Source: Paracamarosporium sp. OC-R06-R3
Taxonomy: Eukaryota; Ascomycota; Dothideomycetes; Pleosporales; Didymosphaeriaceae
Direction: 5' to 3'
Length of the DNA stretch: 64,000 bases
NCBI GenBank assembly: GCA_019828545.1
Contig: JACVRA010000257.1
Location: 1 to 64,000, forward strand
This document shows positions 43,123 to 55,600 of the stretch, piece by piece (the first letter of the stretch is position 1; each line of letters opens with the position of its first letter). Under the pieces are notes generated by a model. The model made no database searches and was not told the DNA's origin. It worked only from the letters and a program-made list of their open reading frames with translations. A program made the position numbers and the translations under genes.

Positions 43123-45236
43123 CTACTGCCCGCCCATTCGCTCACTTGTTGCCATCAAGCTACCAATGAACGTCGTGACCAATCGACTCTGCACGGCTAC
43201 AATGTCTTCTGGTACAAGCCAGATCGTCGCACCCATCTTCCTCGCAATGCTAATCGCCAGTTTTGCGTTCTGGTAGCATTCGTCGTCGTTCCTGCCTGGC
43301 GCTACGAGCTCGTAGTCGACGTAGCTGCTCTTCATACCAGACAGAACATCAAGCAGGAAAATTGCGTTTGCAAGAGAACTATCTTTGAAGGAGCGGATCT
43401 GAGTTCCCTTTCCACCGCCTCTCTTAGCCATGTCGTTGGCCCAGCGAATCATGTCTGGGTCGGAAATTTCACGCTTACCCAGACGCTGCGCCAGACCCTG
43501 GAGCGTACTGACGATGTCTCTTCGCATGAGCTGCCATACGAGACCGAGGGTAAGGGTGCGCTGACCATCGGTGATATCAGCGCCCTGGATGCCAGGCAGG
43601 GAGAAAGAGTTAGCCTTTCCGAGTTCGACGGCGTAGTTCGTGTTCTCAAGAGCTTTGAAACGCATAAGCTCTTGGCCTTCCCGGGGCTTGTTGACGTGGC
43701 GCCAGTTAACGCTGTTGGGAATGACCTTGTCATATGCTTGCAGGAGGACGGTTCCGTCCTTTAGATCTTCGAAGAATGACTGTACTACGGGCTGAACGTC
43801 CAAGGAGTTGAGCCACAGGGTGAAGACGCGGGCTTCACGCTCGCCCTCCGCGTCAAAGTCATCAATGTCTGCCTTCTCCTCCTCGGTGATGGGATCAAGG
43901 CCAGGATGGGTGTTGAACAAATTCGCCACAAAAGCAAGGTTCAGCTTAGGGTTTCCAGCAACAAGGGAGGTTGGCGTCAAGAACTTGCGGCAACCGAGAG
44001 CGTCGGCGTTCTGAAGTACTTGCTCCGCTCGTTGAAGAAGATCGTGGGTCTGCAGTGGGCTACGCGAACACATCTCCGGTTTAAGCTGGTTCAGCAGGAC
44101 AGTGTAGTTCTCGCCGTCCTTTACATCGGTAGAGAAGTTGGTAACCCTTTAGGAATTAGCCTGGAAATTGGTAACAAGATGTACTAAACTCACTTCCTGT
44201 TCCACTTGGCGTTCTTTAGGTGGTAGTTGAACCATCTCAGCAGGATTTGCTCCGGAGGCAAGCGTAGGAACTGCTCCAGTGTCTCGTCGTCCTCCAGTAG
44301 TCGGTACAGCTCCGGATGTAGCTTGATGTCGATCTTGCCGAGCAAACCCCGCCTAATGATCTGCCAGATCAATCCCAGGATTAAATGCTCTCGCACCTCA
44401 ATGATGTCTCCACTACCAATGTTCACCACTGAGCACCCGATACCCTTTGCTGATTCAATGACAATGTTGTTGTTCTCGGTCATGTGGAAGGCGTTCAGCG
44501 ACTTGATCTTTTTGCCTGGCCTGTTCAGCACACGCTCGTCGATAGTGTCCGGGACGCTGTCGTTGATCAGCTTGCTGAGCACCAGACCGTCCTTGCACTC
44601 GTCGAACATCTCGAAGGTGTCGGTGGGGAAGGGTAGGCGGTCGCCGATGTCTGGGTCGCCGGCGAGCACGGCATTGATGTGGCGGGTGAACTCGGTGCGC
44701 TCATCCTCGTTGATGGTATGGGTCACGTTGGCGGAGGAGCCCTGGACGTGGATCCTGCCGCCGCCGCCGCCGCCGCCGCCGCCGGTGCTGGCCTTGTGGG
44801 CGTGACCGGGCGTGGATGGGGCGCTGCCACCGGCCGGGCGGGTTGGGCCCGTGTTCATGCGCTGTTGGGCGGGCGACGACTGTCGCAGTTTCGAAATGAG
44901 CTACACGAGGTTAGCCGCCGGCAGAGATGCCAGGTCTGCGTGTACGCACATCGACATAGTCGTCCAGCTCGACGCGCCGCGAGCTGTCGAGCTCGACCTC
45001 CTTCAGGGCCTGGCGCACGACGTCGTAGGGCTGGTGCTCCGACTGCTGCGTCGCCTTGATGACGGTGGCTTCGTCGAGGTAGCCCTTGTCGTCGATGTCG
45101 AGCTTGCGAAAGGCATCCTGCAGGCCAAAGATCTCGCCCTGCTGGAACTGCGGGTATTTCCTGCGTCGTTGGCGTCAGCGTCGTGGGATACAGGGAGCAC
45201 GGAGGGGGCGCACTTCTGCAGCTTGATGACGTTCAT
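43123..45236 (-). CDS. sac6: fimbrin/plastin, actin-bundling protein
   Basis: Four exons (45214-45236, 44950-45160, 44194-44900, 43123-44146) encode 654 residues. Fimbrin cross-links actin filaments at endocytic patches and cables. The order is a tiny first exon (MNVIKLQ), an EF-hand region (QDAFRKLDIDDKGYLDE, about 20-50), then two tandem actin-binding domains each of two calponin-homology repeats. Signatures include ERTEFTRHINAVLAGDPDIG, FEMFDECKDGLVLSKLINDS, LILGLIWQIIRRGLL, LNLAFVANLFNTHPGL and LTLGLVWQLMRRDIV. A run of nine glycines encoded by a GCC/CCG repeat (44756-44784 on the + strand) lies in the linker before the first CH domain and is not a usual part of the protein. All splice phases close. 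Confidence 0.95.
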
Positions 45237-46570
45237 GGCGGCGGCCGTGTGCGGTGTGTGAGGGTCAAGCGAGGACAGTGACGGGCAGATATAGGCGCGG
45301 CGTTGTTCCTGCCTAGCTCAGCCTCAACGTGTATGCGCGTTCGTCGCTGTTTGTGCTCTTGTTTTGCTGGCTGACCCGCCGACCCCACGTCGTCATCCGC
45401 CTCGAGGGGCAAGACCCTGACTAAGCCGGCACCCTACGCAGGGCAGCCTAGAAGACTACGCGGCCTACCTTTGTCGTGTGCACCGCACCTCGCTCCACGT
45501 CACAAATCACTACGAATCACTCAGGCATTCCGCACGTGCAGCCCCCCCGTGCTTCACTCTGCGGTTTTGGCATCGCTCGGAAAGAACAGCTTTTGATTCC
45601 TCATTATCGGTCATGATAGCCCATCGCCGGCTGGTCCAAATAGACACAATCCTCCCCAAAAGAATACCCACAGAACGCAACGGTCGCTTTGTTTCAGCAC
45701 AGCCTATTGCGCCTCTCCAGAAGGAAAATTGGAAGCTAAGTATAATATCCGTCCAACCAACATACACCCTCCAAGACATCATCATCGCGCGTAGCCTGTG
45801 TCCCGTAATGTCGTGTGCATTTTCGCGTCCTTGTTGAACGACGCGCCAACCAAGCCACAAGACCGACTCAGGACGGACGGGGCTTGGTCGGTAATGAGAG
45901 AACGCATTCCCGCCACCGTTTTCGCTTGCAAATGTCGTCAGATGCCCAACTATGTATCATCGTTCAGGCCATTGTCGTCGGTCGCGCTGCCAATACGCCA
46001 GGAGGTACATCGACCGTGTCTGTTGCTAAATATACTGCTGCTTGGCTAGGCTGTTTTGGCGTCACATGCTGGGCGTGGCAGAGCGACCGTCCGTCATCGG
46101 ACTCCAGTCCACATCGTCACATCGAAGGAAATTGTTTGGTAGAAAGTACAGAATCGTCACCCGCAACATTAAGCAATAGCGCCCTCAGATATTGCATATG
46201 CTTATATGCCGAGCATGCAGGGAGTCGTATATCGTAAGTGAAAAATCCAGATATGGTGGTTCGAAACGCGCAGTTTCTAGGCGAATGTCGTTAAGTCGTA
46301 AATGCCCCGAGATGGAGAAGTCGAGGAGGAACACAAAAGGGAAGAATATTTTAACACAAAGAAAGCCCCATTGGGGAAGGGAGTGTGGTAGTCGGTCCAA
46401 GGTGATCGCACCGTACCTCGCCATTTGAACTGTCGCATGACGAGGGGGCTGCAATAGCACCAAGGGTGGTGGTTCCTAATAGAACGTATGCCTGGAACTT
46501 GCGGTCCGCGTCTATCGCGGCCATGGAAGCCGCAAAAACTTCACCTAAACGCTGATAGGAGCAAGCAGAC
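45237..46570. other. intergenic, fimbrin promoter and stuA 3' flank
   Basis: 1.3 kb with no convincing gene. It should contain the fimbrin promoter and the 3' UTR of stuA. Confidence 0.5.
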
Positions 46571-48987
46571 TTATCTGCGGGTGCGCTGCGTTTGCATTGT
46601 ACGTGCTCGCTGGAGTCCGGTATTGGGATCTGAACCGTATGGCGGAGCAACAGCTCCGCCGTCCATAGTTTTTCGCCTCTTTAAGCCGTCAATGTCATCG
46701 CTCTGAACACTGCCAGGCCGACCGTACGGATCCTCTTCGTCGTCACGGCCGCGTTTGCCAGGCGCCACACCGTTTGTGGCGTACGCTTGGCTGGGGTACT
46801 GGGACACTGATCCGGGCGGGGGATAGCTGTCTGGTGGTGCATTACCGTTGGTTGTACGCGTGTCGCTCATAACACTATACAGGTTGCTGGAAGGACCGTT
46901 CTGGCGCTGGGGCGTCGGATAACCTGAAGTCCATTGTGTTTGGCCAGTAGTAGTTGTACGGGGTGTTGCACGTCCCGAGCCATTTTGGTGAGGCGAACCG
47001 GTCATCTCTGGAGACAGATGAGAATGCTCGCCTGTAATAGGACCAGAACCTGAAGCAGAGTTGTAAGCATACGATGCTCGGTTGCCATTATAAGGCCCAC
47101 TCGAATGCGTATATTCATGCTCGGCGCCCTCATCCCCGCCACTAGGGTGGTTGACCGAGTCATCACTCTGTGCCAATATGGCATCAGTGGGCTTCACATC
47201 GCCCTGATCAGGAGCACGAGCAGGTGGTGCCATTTCGGTCTTTGGGTAGCTCATCATTGGTTGTGACTGGGTGTGGTACTGGGGCGGTTGAGATGGCGGC
47301 GCCGAATACATTGGTCGAGAACCGTCGTAGCTTTGGGCTGTCTGATAAGACATACCTTGTTGAACCGACCCAGGTGGGGTGCTTGCAGGCGTAGTAGGCA
47401 CGGAGCGAGTGTTGCTCAAGCCAGTATCAATGGATAAAGGCTGGCTCCCTTGCACGGCTTGCACGTTGGCGCTGCTCCACTCGTAGGAACTGCCGGAATT
47501 GCCCATACCCATGATGCTCGATGCACTTGTAGGAGGCGTTGGAAACGTGTGAGCTCGGTCAAGACCAGGACGGCCAGAAGCTGGATGCGGTTGAATAGAG
47601 TGTGGAGGCTGAGACATTGCCGCACCGACTGGATTGCTCATTGAGTGGTGGTGGTGTAGAGCCGGAGGTTGCGACGTCGTCGGCCCAGCCAGATACCGAT
47701 TCGTCTGCATGGCGTCAGGTCTCCGGTTTCGATCAACAGCAGCCATAGCAGCGCCGCCTACACTTGCCCTCGTTTGATTAGAGGGATGATAAAGTAATGC
47801 TCCAATATCATGCACGAAGAGCGGATACAGTTGCTCCGTAATCTTCTCTTTGTTCGCAAATTCAAGAGCCCGTTCGAACGGAATCCTGTCATGTATTAGG
47901 ATCGGCTAGGTGAGGGGTGTTGGAGCTTTCTTACCAGACACCCTTCAAGTGCATAGGTCCGATCTTGACGACATGCCTAGTCTTTTCGCTCTTGAGAATT
48001 CCATCTCGACGTCCTCGGGTCATTCCTGCAACGTTCAGTAGCTTTGTGCCATTGATCATGTGATTATCTAAAGTTGTCAGGTTCGACTATCGAGACTGGT
48101 CGCCGTTGCTCAAACTCACCTTCACGTCTAGCTACACACACGCCCTTGGCTTCTACTTGGAAGCAAAGGCTTCCTTCATCTTCCCACAGGGTTGCAGTCA
48201 CCCTGGGTTTCATCCCTGGGGGTGCAATCTGTCCGGTGTGATCGAACGTGTGAGGGTTTCCGTAGCTCTGCGATCCTGGAAGCGAGGGTGCAGGAGCCGT
48301 AGGAGCCATGGCGGGTAACTGGATCGATTGAGGAACCAGAGCATTGCTCATTGACGAGGACGCCGGCAATTGTGAAGGGACACCGGCGGGGTAGCCATAC
48401 GGCGGATAGCCTGGAGGTGCAGATCCGTATTGGGGACCAGGAAGAGGCATTGTAGGCTGAGAAGGATACGCATAGTGGGACAAACCTCCCGGCGCAGCTG
48501 ATCCCGGCGCGTGAGCAGTAGCAGCAGACATTTGCGATTGATGCACGTCAGGATACGATTGCATCTGGTTCATGCTGTTGTAGCCCTCAGAGGGGTAGCC
48601 GTAGCTTTGCTGAGTACCGTACGGAGAGCCCTGATGCGACTGCACATTCAATGGCTGGCCGTTGCGGTTGAGGGGTTGCGGCACCTGCTCCGGCGAGGGA
48701 GTCTTGAAGCCTGCGGTATGGCCGTTTACCGAGGCGGAATACGATGTGTTTGAACTTGCGCTTCCGTTGTCAATTGACGATGAACTGAAGGATCCACCCC
48801 GAGGCGACGAGGATGTGGAAGATCCGCTCGCGTGCGGTTGGATCTGCGGGAGGCTCGGTAGACGTTCGCTGGACACTGCAGGTTTGGCCGAGTAATGGGA
48901 GTTGTACCAGGGGTCGACAGGGCCTCGGGCGTGGACCGACGAGATTGAAGGCAGTGGCTGAGCCAGCTTTACGGTATTGACAGTCAC
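46571..48987 (-). CDS. stuA: StuA-type APSES transcription factor
   Basis: Three exons (48120-48987, 47935-48067, 46571-47885) give 771 residues. StuA controls developmental patterning, conidiophore formation and often secondary metabolism in filamentous ascomycetes. The APSES DNA-binding domain begins near residue 265 and crosses both introns: [20 protein letters not shown], then [59 protein letters not shown] and [20 protein letters not shown]. The long flanks are Gln/Pro/Ser/Tyr-rich and probably disordered activation regions. A basic [17 protein letters not shown] and GLKRRK near the C-terminus may be a nuclear localisation signal. The N-terminal extension makes it somewhat longer than I expect for the family. 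The long region upstream suggests a complex leader. Confidence 0.95.
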
Positions 48988-50866
48988 GGTGGTGTACTGC
49001 TGTGCCGGGGGGGGGGGGGTGTGAGAAATTCCTTGCGGAGATTCCTCGAGTCAATCTCTAGATAGCCGAGATGGTTGACGGATGCGGCAACGGACAGCAG
49101 TGGACTACAACAGTAGGTTGCAGAATCTGCGCAGGTAGCCGGAGAGATATAGCTGGTGGCTGTTATAGCTTAACGCGGAGGGACGGTTGAGGGGCAAGAT
49201 CCTGGAGTGCAAGTCAATTGTTTGCTCTGGAAAAATGGTGTCGTCGGCAGGCACAGCGCGGACCAACGAAACGCGGTCAAACACGTGGGCAAACAATCCA
49301 CAACGGCGACGCGTGCACGAGCTCGTGCAGAAGGCAGCCGGACGTCAAGACGGCTCCTCGCGTTTCGCGCTGCAGATGGTGGTACGGGACGATTGGTGAA
49401 ACACTGACCGAGGGATTTCTCGAGCGGGCAGAGCAAAGAATGCTCGATGCACGCGTAGCCGCCGGGGGAGAACTGAACGCTGCAAACAATGCTGAACGGG
49501 ACAAAAAAGCACGTCGTTAAATCGTCGCGGTCGTGAAGCCGGAGGAGCGAGCTTGCGGAAACGATGGGATGCTTTTGAGCTCGGTTCAATACAGGCAAGG
49601 AAACAGTGCAATTGCAACAACAGCCAGCCGGGAAGAATAGCGAGAAGAGCGAGCAGGGCGCGGGGGCATCTGCTGGAGGGGGCGCTCGGCGGGCGTGCGG
49701 CAGCTTCGTAACCGGTCGTAACGTCGTCGAAGCGCGCCTCGTTAGCTGCGGGCCGAGCACTAGAGAGTGTCGACGGTGGTGACAACAACAACAACAGCAA
49801 CAGCAACGACAAGACTGCGCGACACGGGGTCAGTACACAGCGGAGGGGTTTGCGTGGAGTGCAGAGGAGGAGGAGGGTGGCATGGAGGCTGCAGCGGACA
49901 GACGAGCACCGGCAGCAGGCTTTTCGCGAGCTGGGTGGGGAGAGCGGGTGTGTAGAGGCGGAGGTGGTTGGGATGTGACTTTGACGCTAGCGCCGAGCGT
50001 CAACCAGACCAGATAGGCGAACGGCGGGCTTTTGCTGGGGCGAGGCCCGGGTGCGACTGATAGACGGAACCAAGGAAAGCACACGGCTTGGGGGGGGAGG
50101 GAGGGAGGCAACTGACCCAATTGCTCGAGCGAGCGGGCGCGGCGGGAGGCAGCGGTGACGAGGGCTGCTACAGACTTGCGGAGGGAGGTGGTTCTCGACG
50201 GCGATGCTGCAGTGCAGGATTGTCTGCAGGCTCGAAAAGCAGGCAGGCCGCAGGCTAAGAGGGCTGACGGAGCCAGCGGAGCCAGGCGAGGAGCGCACAG
50301 CCCGCGGTGCAGTCTGACCGGGATGGCTCTCTTTTGGAGGACAGCGAGCCAGGGTGCGCACGAACGCCGCTGGGGGGTGGTCTGGGTCTGGGGGTCTGTC
50401 TGGGGGCCTGGGGGGCGTGCGGCGGGTGCGTCGTGTGCTGCGTGGGCGGGCCGGAGCAGAGAGTCGAGGCGGGCGTCAAGCGGGCTGCAGACGTGCAGAT
50501 GTGCAGACGTGCAGACGCAGAGGGAGAGAGAGAGAGAGTCGACGGGGTGGTGGAGACGTCTGGGGAGGCTATCTAGAGGCGGGTCGGGCTTGGTGGGGAG
50601 CGTGAGCAGAGCAGCAGAGCAGCAGAGCAGCGGACGGGTGGGCCGGCGTGCGCACCATGCCTGGGCCGAGAGGTGAGTCCCGCGAAGAGGCAGAGAGGCA
50701 GCGCGCGAGAGGCAGAGGCAGAGGCCCGCGCCAGAGCCCCCGTTGCGGGCGCGCTGACTGGGCTGATGGGCATGCGCCTCGGGCAGGGCAGGGACAGGCC
50801 GCGACATGCACGCAAGCGAGCGGGCGACTCCACCACGACGCCCGCGCCAGGACCAGGACCAGCGCG

Positions 50867-50932
50867 GCCAGCCAGCAGCCAGCGGCCAGCAGCCAGCGGC
50901 CAGCAGCCAGCGGCCAGCAGCCACGCACCTGG
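50867..50932. repeat. 14-bp minisatellite
   Basis: About four tandem copies of agcggccagcagcc, with the last copy diverging. It lies in the GC-rich region upstream of stuA. Confidence 0.8.
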
Positions 50933-51637
50933 CGGGGGCGCTTCCGTCGACGCATGCGTGGAGAGGTGGTGCCATGGCCGCCTGCAACAGCCGGGGCGCC
51001 GATAGGGAGGCGGCGGCTGAATGCGGCGGGCCACTCAGCGCGCGCGGGCAGCGGCGCGGGTTACATAAGCAGGCGGTTGAGCGAGACTCGGGGCGGGACG
51101 TTTGGCCAACTGCCGTCTGGCCACCAACACGACGACGGCGCGGTTGGGTCGTCGCAGGCTAAATGCGAGCGGCATGGCGCCCGCGCATCCTGGCCGCCCT
51201 CGCCCGCCGTGGTTGGGTGGCTGGGTGGCTGGGAGGCTGCCCTCGCAGTCCGACGCGCGACGCTCGCGCTTCCAGCGGACGCAGCGACAGCGACCGCGCC
51301 GACGACGACGGCGTGCTACGTGGAGACTCGAGAGGGCGCCGTCGCCGCTCACGTCGCTCGCGTCCGTCACCTCAAACGTGCCGGCCGTGCCACGCCTGGG
51401 GCTGCCCGTGGGACGCCGCGCTGCGTGATAGGGCCCGGCTGTTGCGGTGTGCATGGTGATGTGCTGGCGGGGCTTTGCTTCTTCGGGCGCCATGCCAAAG
51501 TCACTCCTCGCCCGCGGCCTCGAATCCTCCGCGCCGCCTGATGCTCTCTACGCCCATGCGCTCGCCATGCGAACTGTGTCCGTAGCGGCCGCCGCCCAGC
51601 CACACGTCGCCAGCCTCGCCCTCGCCCTGCCTGCTCC

Positions 51638-51708
51638 CCACACACGCGCACACACGCACACACACGCACACACACACCAGGCTCCCAGGCTCCCAGGCTC
51701 CCAGGCCC
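51638..51708. repeat. CA-rich microsatellite followed by an 8-bp tandem repeat
   Basis: Interrupted (CA)n with occasional CG steps runs to about 51680. Then three to four copies of the 8-base unit cccaggct follow directly. Confidence 0.8.
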
Positions 51709-52620
51709 GTAGCCGCGCGCCCGTGAGACGTGGCAGCATTCGCTCCTGTGCAACCCGCAATCTTCACGTGCCACCGACCCGCCCGCGCTGCGCTGTCCAT
51801 GCCGTCCTCCGTTTCGCACCGCGCTCGCGTGGGCGGGCCAAACCACCCAGCCCATCGCCCGCAACGACCCAAAATAAACGTGCATTGCGCATCCGGCGCG
51901 ATGTGGAAAGCGGATAGCGGATCGTGCATCGTGGCAGCGCGCGCACCCGCCCGTCTCTACATGACACTTGCTGACCACCCTCGCGACGAGAATAGGAAAG
52001 TCGATATTGACGGCCAGCGAGAGCAGCGGCCATGCTATACGCGAGCGGGGCGTCTTCAGGATACGGGGCCACCGTGATAGGCCTCCAGCACCGTCGTCGC
52101 TCGTGTGGGACCGTCTTTGTCCGTCCAACGCAATCTAGAATCGGGATCCGTAGGCCCATTGTTGTGCCCGAGAAAACGCTCGACCCGCCGCCCGCCATGG
52201 CTCTCGACACAGCATCCTGGAGGCCATCCGCCCGTAGATCTCTGTTCCAGAAAGCCTCAACGTCGAGCCTTCCCGCCTGCAATCTGTCGGCCTGTGTTCC
52301 TGCAGCTGTGAGGCCATCCCGCAATACGGGCTGACGCCCAGGCGCGACGTGCATCGCCATTGGCCGCATGCACGGCGGGTGAGTGCAGCTGGAACATGCG
52401 TGTGATGGAGCTCCATCCCTGCCGTGGGAGCTCTCCGCAACGCTAAGCCTGTACCCCTCCTTTCGCACCGCTTCGAGCATGCCCTGGGACCCGTCTACAC
52501 ACAAGGACAGTGACACGACGCCTGCCCGCTCGCAACACATGGCGGTGCACCAGCGTCGACATCAGCACGCCGGCTGGCCTTCTTCCTCCTCCACCGCCCT
52601 CCTCGTTCAATTCGACGCTC

Positions 52621-55600
52621 GAGGGGGGGGGGGGGGTTTTGCGGCACGGCTAACGGATCGACAAGACGACTGTGCCCTGCCAATCAGCGGAAGCCACGTC
52701 GAGTGCAGGCGGAGCCGTTATCGGGGCCTTGACAAGCCACCGCTGGCCTTTGCAACACGAGCCGCCACTCCTTGCATCCCGTGAGACAAGGATTCGACAT
52801 GACGCCGCCATTGGCTGTTCGTTTCCACGCCCTCACCGGACCGCCTCCTCCCAACGATTGTCATCTCGTCTCATGTTGTTTCGTGCCACCAACTCGCTCG
52901 CGCAATTATCTAGCGCCTTCGTAGGCCCATACTTGTCCCCATGAGACACTCTGAGGGCGAGGCCGACTGTTGCCATGTGAGGGGGGAATCCTTGCTGCAA
53001 ACTTGGTGCCAATTTTGCCGATAACCCCTCAACACCATCGCTAATCCATGGCCTCTACACCGCTACTCTACCCCGGCCATCGAGGGTCCGGTTTGGTGGT
53101 GGTGTCACAAGGAGTGTTCGATAGCCACTGTGTATAGCGGTTACAGCAAGCATGGGTTGGACACACAGACAGTCGTGCCGCATCCATATGTACACTGTCA
53201 AATTGCCTGCTTGGCACCATGCCCGTAAGAGGCTCGGGAACTCGATCGTTCTCTGAACCCTGACACTGCTGTAAACATCTGTCGATGATCGTGCAGAACG
53301 GAAGCAGACGCTTACCTACATCCGCCTCATGCATCATCGTAACTGCCTCTTGCCAGCTTGCAGAGCAGAAGCGAAAGGCGGCTCTGCACCCGCATGAGCA
53401 CGACATAACTACATGCATCACATGCGCATGTGGCCGTTACTTCAGGGTCTACTGCAGTCCATCAAATGGCCTTAAGGCGAGAGAGTACGTCAGCAAGCTT
53501 GCAACGAAATGCCATGACATGCTTTCGCAAAGTCTCTCCACCAAGAGAAACATCTTTTCTAGGCAGGTCCTCCGCGAACACGCGTTCTAAGGGTTGCGTC
53601 GGCCGAGTATTGGATATTGGTCAGGATGTACCATGTTAGCCCTCTTTTGCCTGGAAAGACTTAAAAGCACAGAGCCCAGATCGCTGGTCCATCGACCCGA
53701 CATGCAACCACGGAAAGCGTCCAACCGCGGCGTCTGAGCTTTGTTTGGCATGCTCGAGAGATTGGAGATGGTCTTGACTCCTTCCATGACAGTCCAGTCC
53801 CGGACACGAGGGTGCGGCATTTCCTAAGCGCTATTGCACTATATAGGCAATTTAGTTACTTTTTCCAAGGTCAATCCTTCGTCCTTTTCCACGCGGTCAC
53901 TCAACACTCTGCAGCAACGGACAGCTCTAGATAAATCGATAATTACGAAAGCGTTTCAGAAGCGCCGTAGTGTTCAGCCCACAACCACCAAATTGGATAT
54001 TAGGCTCTTGGCTTCCTAAATTATCGCGGACCTACGTACACTCACATTTTGGTCAATCCACCGCGCCCTTTGTCCACTGAAAGTTTTACGCTCCGACTAT
54101 CAACATTTCCTTGTATGGCATGGTGCGATCGGATTGCGCTCCGATCTCGATGTTGCAGTGAATGTCTCCACGTTCCGTTTAGCTTACCACGGTTGAGCTC
54201 GACAGACGGCCCACCCTAGCAACTACACACTAGAGTAGGCGCCGGAGGGCACCGTGTGGTCCAGCTACATGTTAAGAGTTTAGTTGGTGTGTAAGCTACT
54301 CGACCGGGTCCGCTATCATACTCCATCTCCACTAGCCCCGGGCACCGAAATTCTCTTCGCGATACTCACACTTAGTACTGGCCGCTATGCTTGGAGCTCC
54401 AACACTGCCAGGGTTGAGTTCAAGACCTCTGTCTTTGGTTCGCACATTGTTGCTATCTCCTTTGCTCACGACGTGCTCATCCCTGATCCACGGCCCTTTG
54501 AATTCTCGTCTTGGGTACTCTAGCAGGTAGTTCACACCATTGATCTTGTCAGTCAGCCCTCGCTCCCCGAGCTCTGATTGCTCGGGCCCATCGTTCTAAA
54601 TCTTAGGATTGTCTTTGCTTCTACAAGCCCCTTGGCGCCCCTCAACGGGCTTGCATGGACGCAGTCTGGTCCAATTTTCCAGTGGATTGTTGCACGTCTC
54701 AAGTGCATGCACTCCGGCTTGCGTCGCTCTTCTCTACCCAGTCGATGACGTAAAGAAACCTGAAACAACGCACCGCCGTTAGCCGGCGATCCACTGTGCA
54801 TGCGTTGGTGTCAACGCACGATGTGCCTAGTACAGTAGCAAGGCGTTGCAGGCACTGCACGATTCAGCCATCAGGGCCACTTGCGTCGGCCCCTCCTCAT
54901 TGTCCTGCACGAGTACGGTATACTTACATGGGCTCGCATTCTACCATGAGTCGTATACATTACAAACAATTGTCACAGCCTTGATCCACTCTGAAACAGG
55001 GAAGAGGGACATATGTGCAGATCCGTTTCCGTCTGCATGGCATACTGTATGATGTGCCGCTTGCATGCTGCAGTCTCTGGGGTAGCCGAGCGCCCCCCGT
55101 TTCGTCGACAGATCTGCAGCGTGGGGTACATCACGTGCTTAGTCTTGCTGATTGTGTTGCTAGGACATATGTGTGAAACACGACATGTAGGATCCATGGC
55201 AGATCATGATCTTACTCTTTCTCTGGAAGGACATACATCATTATCGCGAGCATCAGCCTTAACTCGCCTGATGTGCGTCTGACGCATTTATGCTTATAAT
55301 GCCCACATTTGATTACCAGTCATGAGAGGTCGTGACGCCACCATTCATATGTCAGCTATTACACAAAGTAAGCATATATTTTCCTATCTTCGTCTTCCGT
55401 ACTTCCACAATGGAAAGATAGAGTAACTATCTTCTTCGCCTTCTAGTCCTAATAGTGCGAATGCGCTGACAACAGTTCGGCCCAGCACAAGGGGAAAGGC
55501 CTTCGCACTTCCGTCCGTACTATGAATTCGCTTGTGGACACTCAAACTTAGGCATAACATCATGCGCTAATCTGATCATTGCTTTGTGTCCTTCCACATC

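Larger units (their letters stand above)
48988..52620. promoter_or_regulatory. GC-rich upstream region of stuA
   Basis: Very GC-rich, with many overlapping open frames on both strands but no recognisable protein. It contains homopolymer G (49006-49018), CAA/CAG triplets (49781-49812), GA repeats (50517-50540), a 14-bp minisatellite, CA repeats and an 8-bp repeat. StuA genes of other fungi are known for long transcribed leaders with small upstream frames, so part of this may be a 5' UTR. No transcription start can be read from sequence. Confidence 0.45.

Noticed and set aside
49170..52600. Many overlapping open frames of 100-385 codons upstream of stuA
   Set aside because: They overlap on both strands, have biased GC-driven composition (Arg/Ala/Pro/Cys) and no conserved features; several start at TTG or GTG only.
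54060..54800. Region that might be an LTR or retroelement fragment
   Set aside because: No matching second repeat, primer-binding site, or reverse transcriptase similarity was found by eye.
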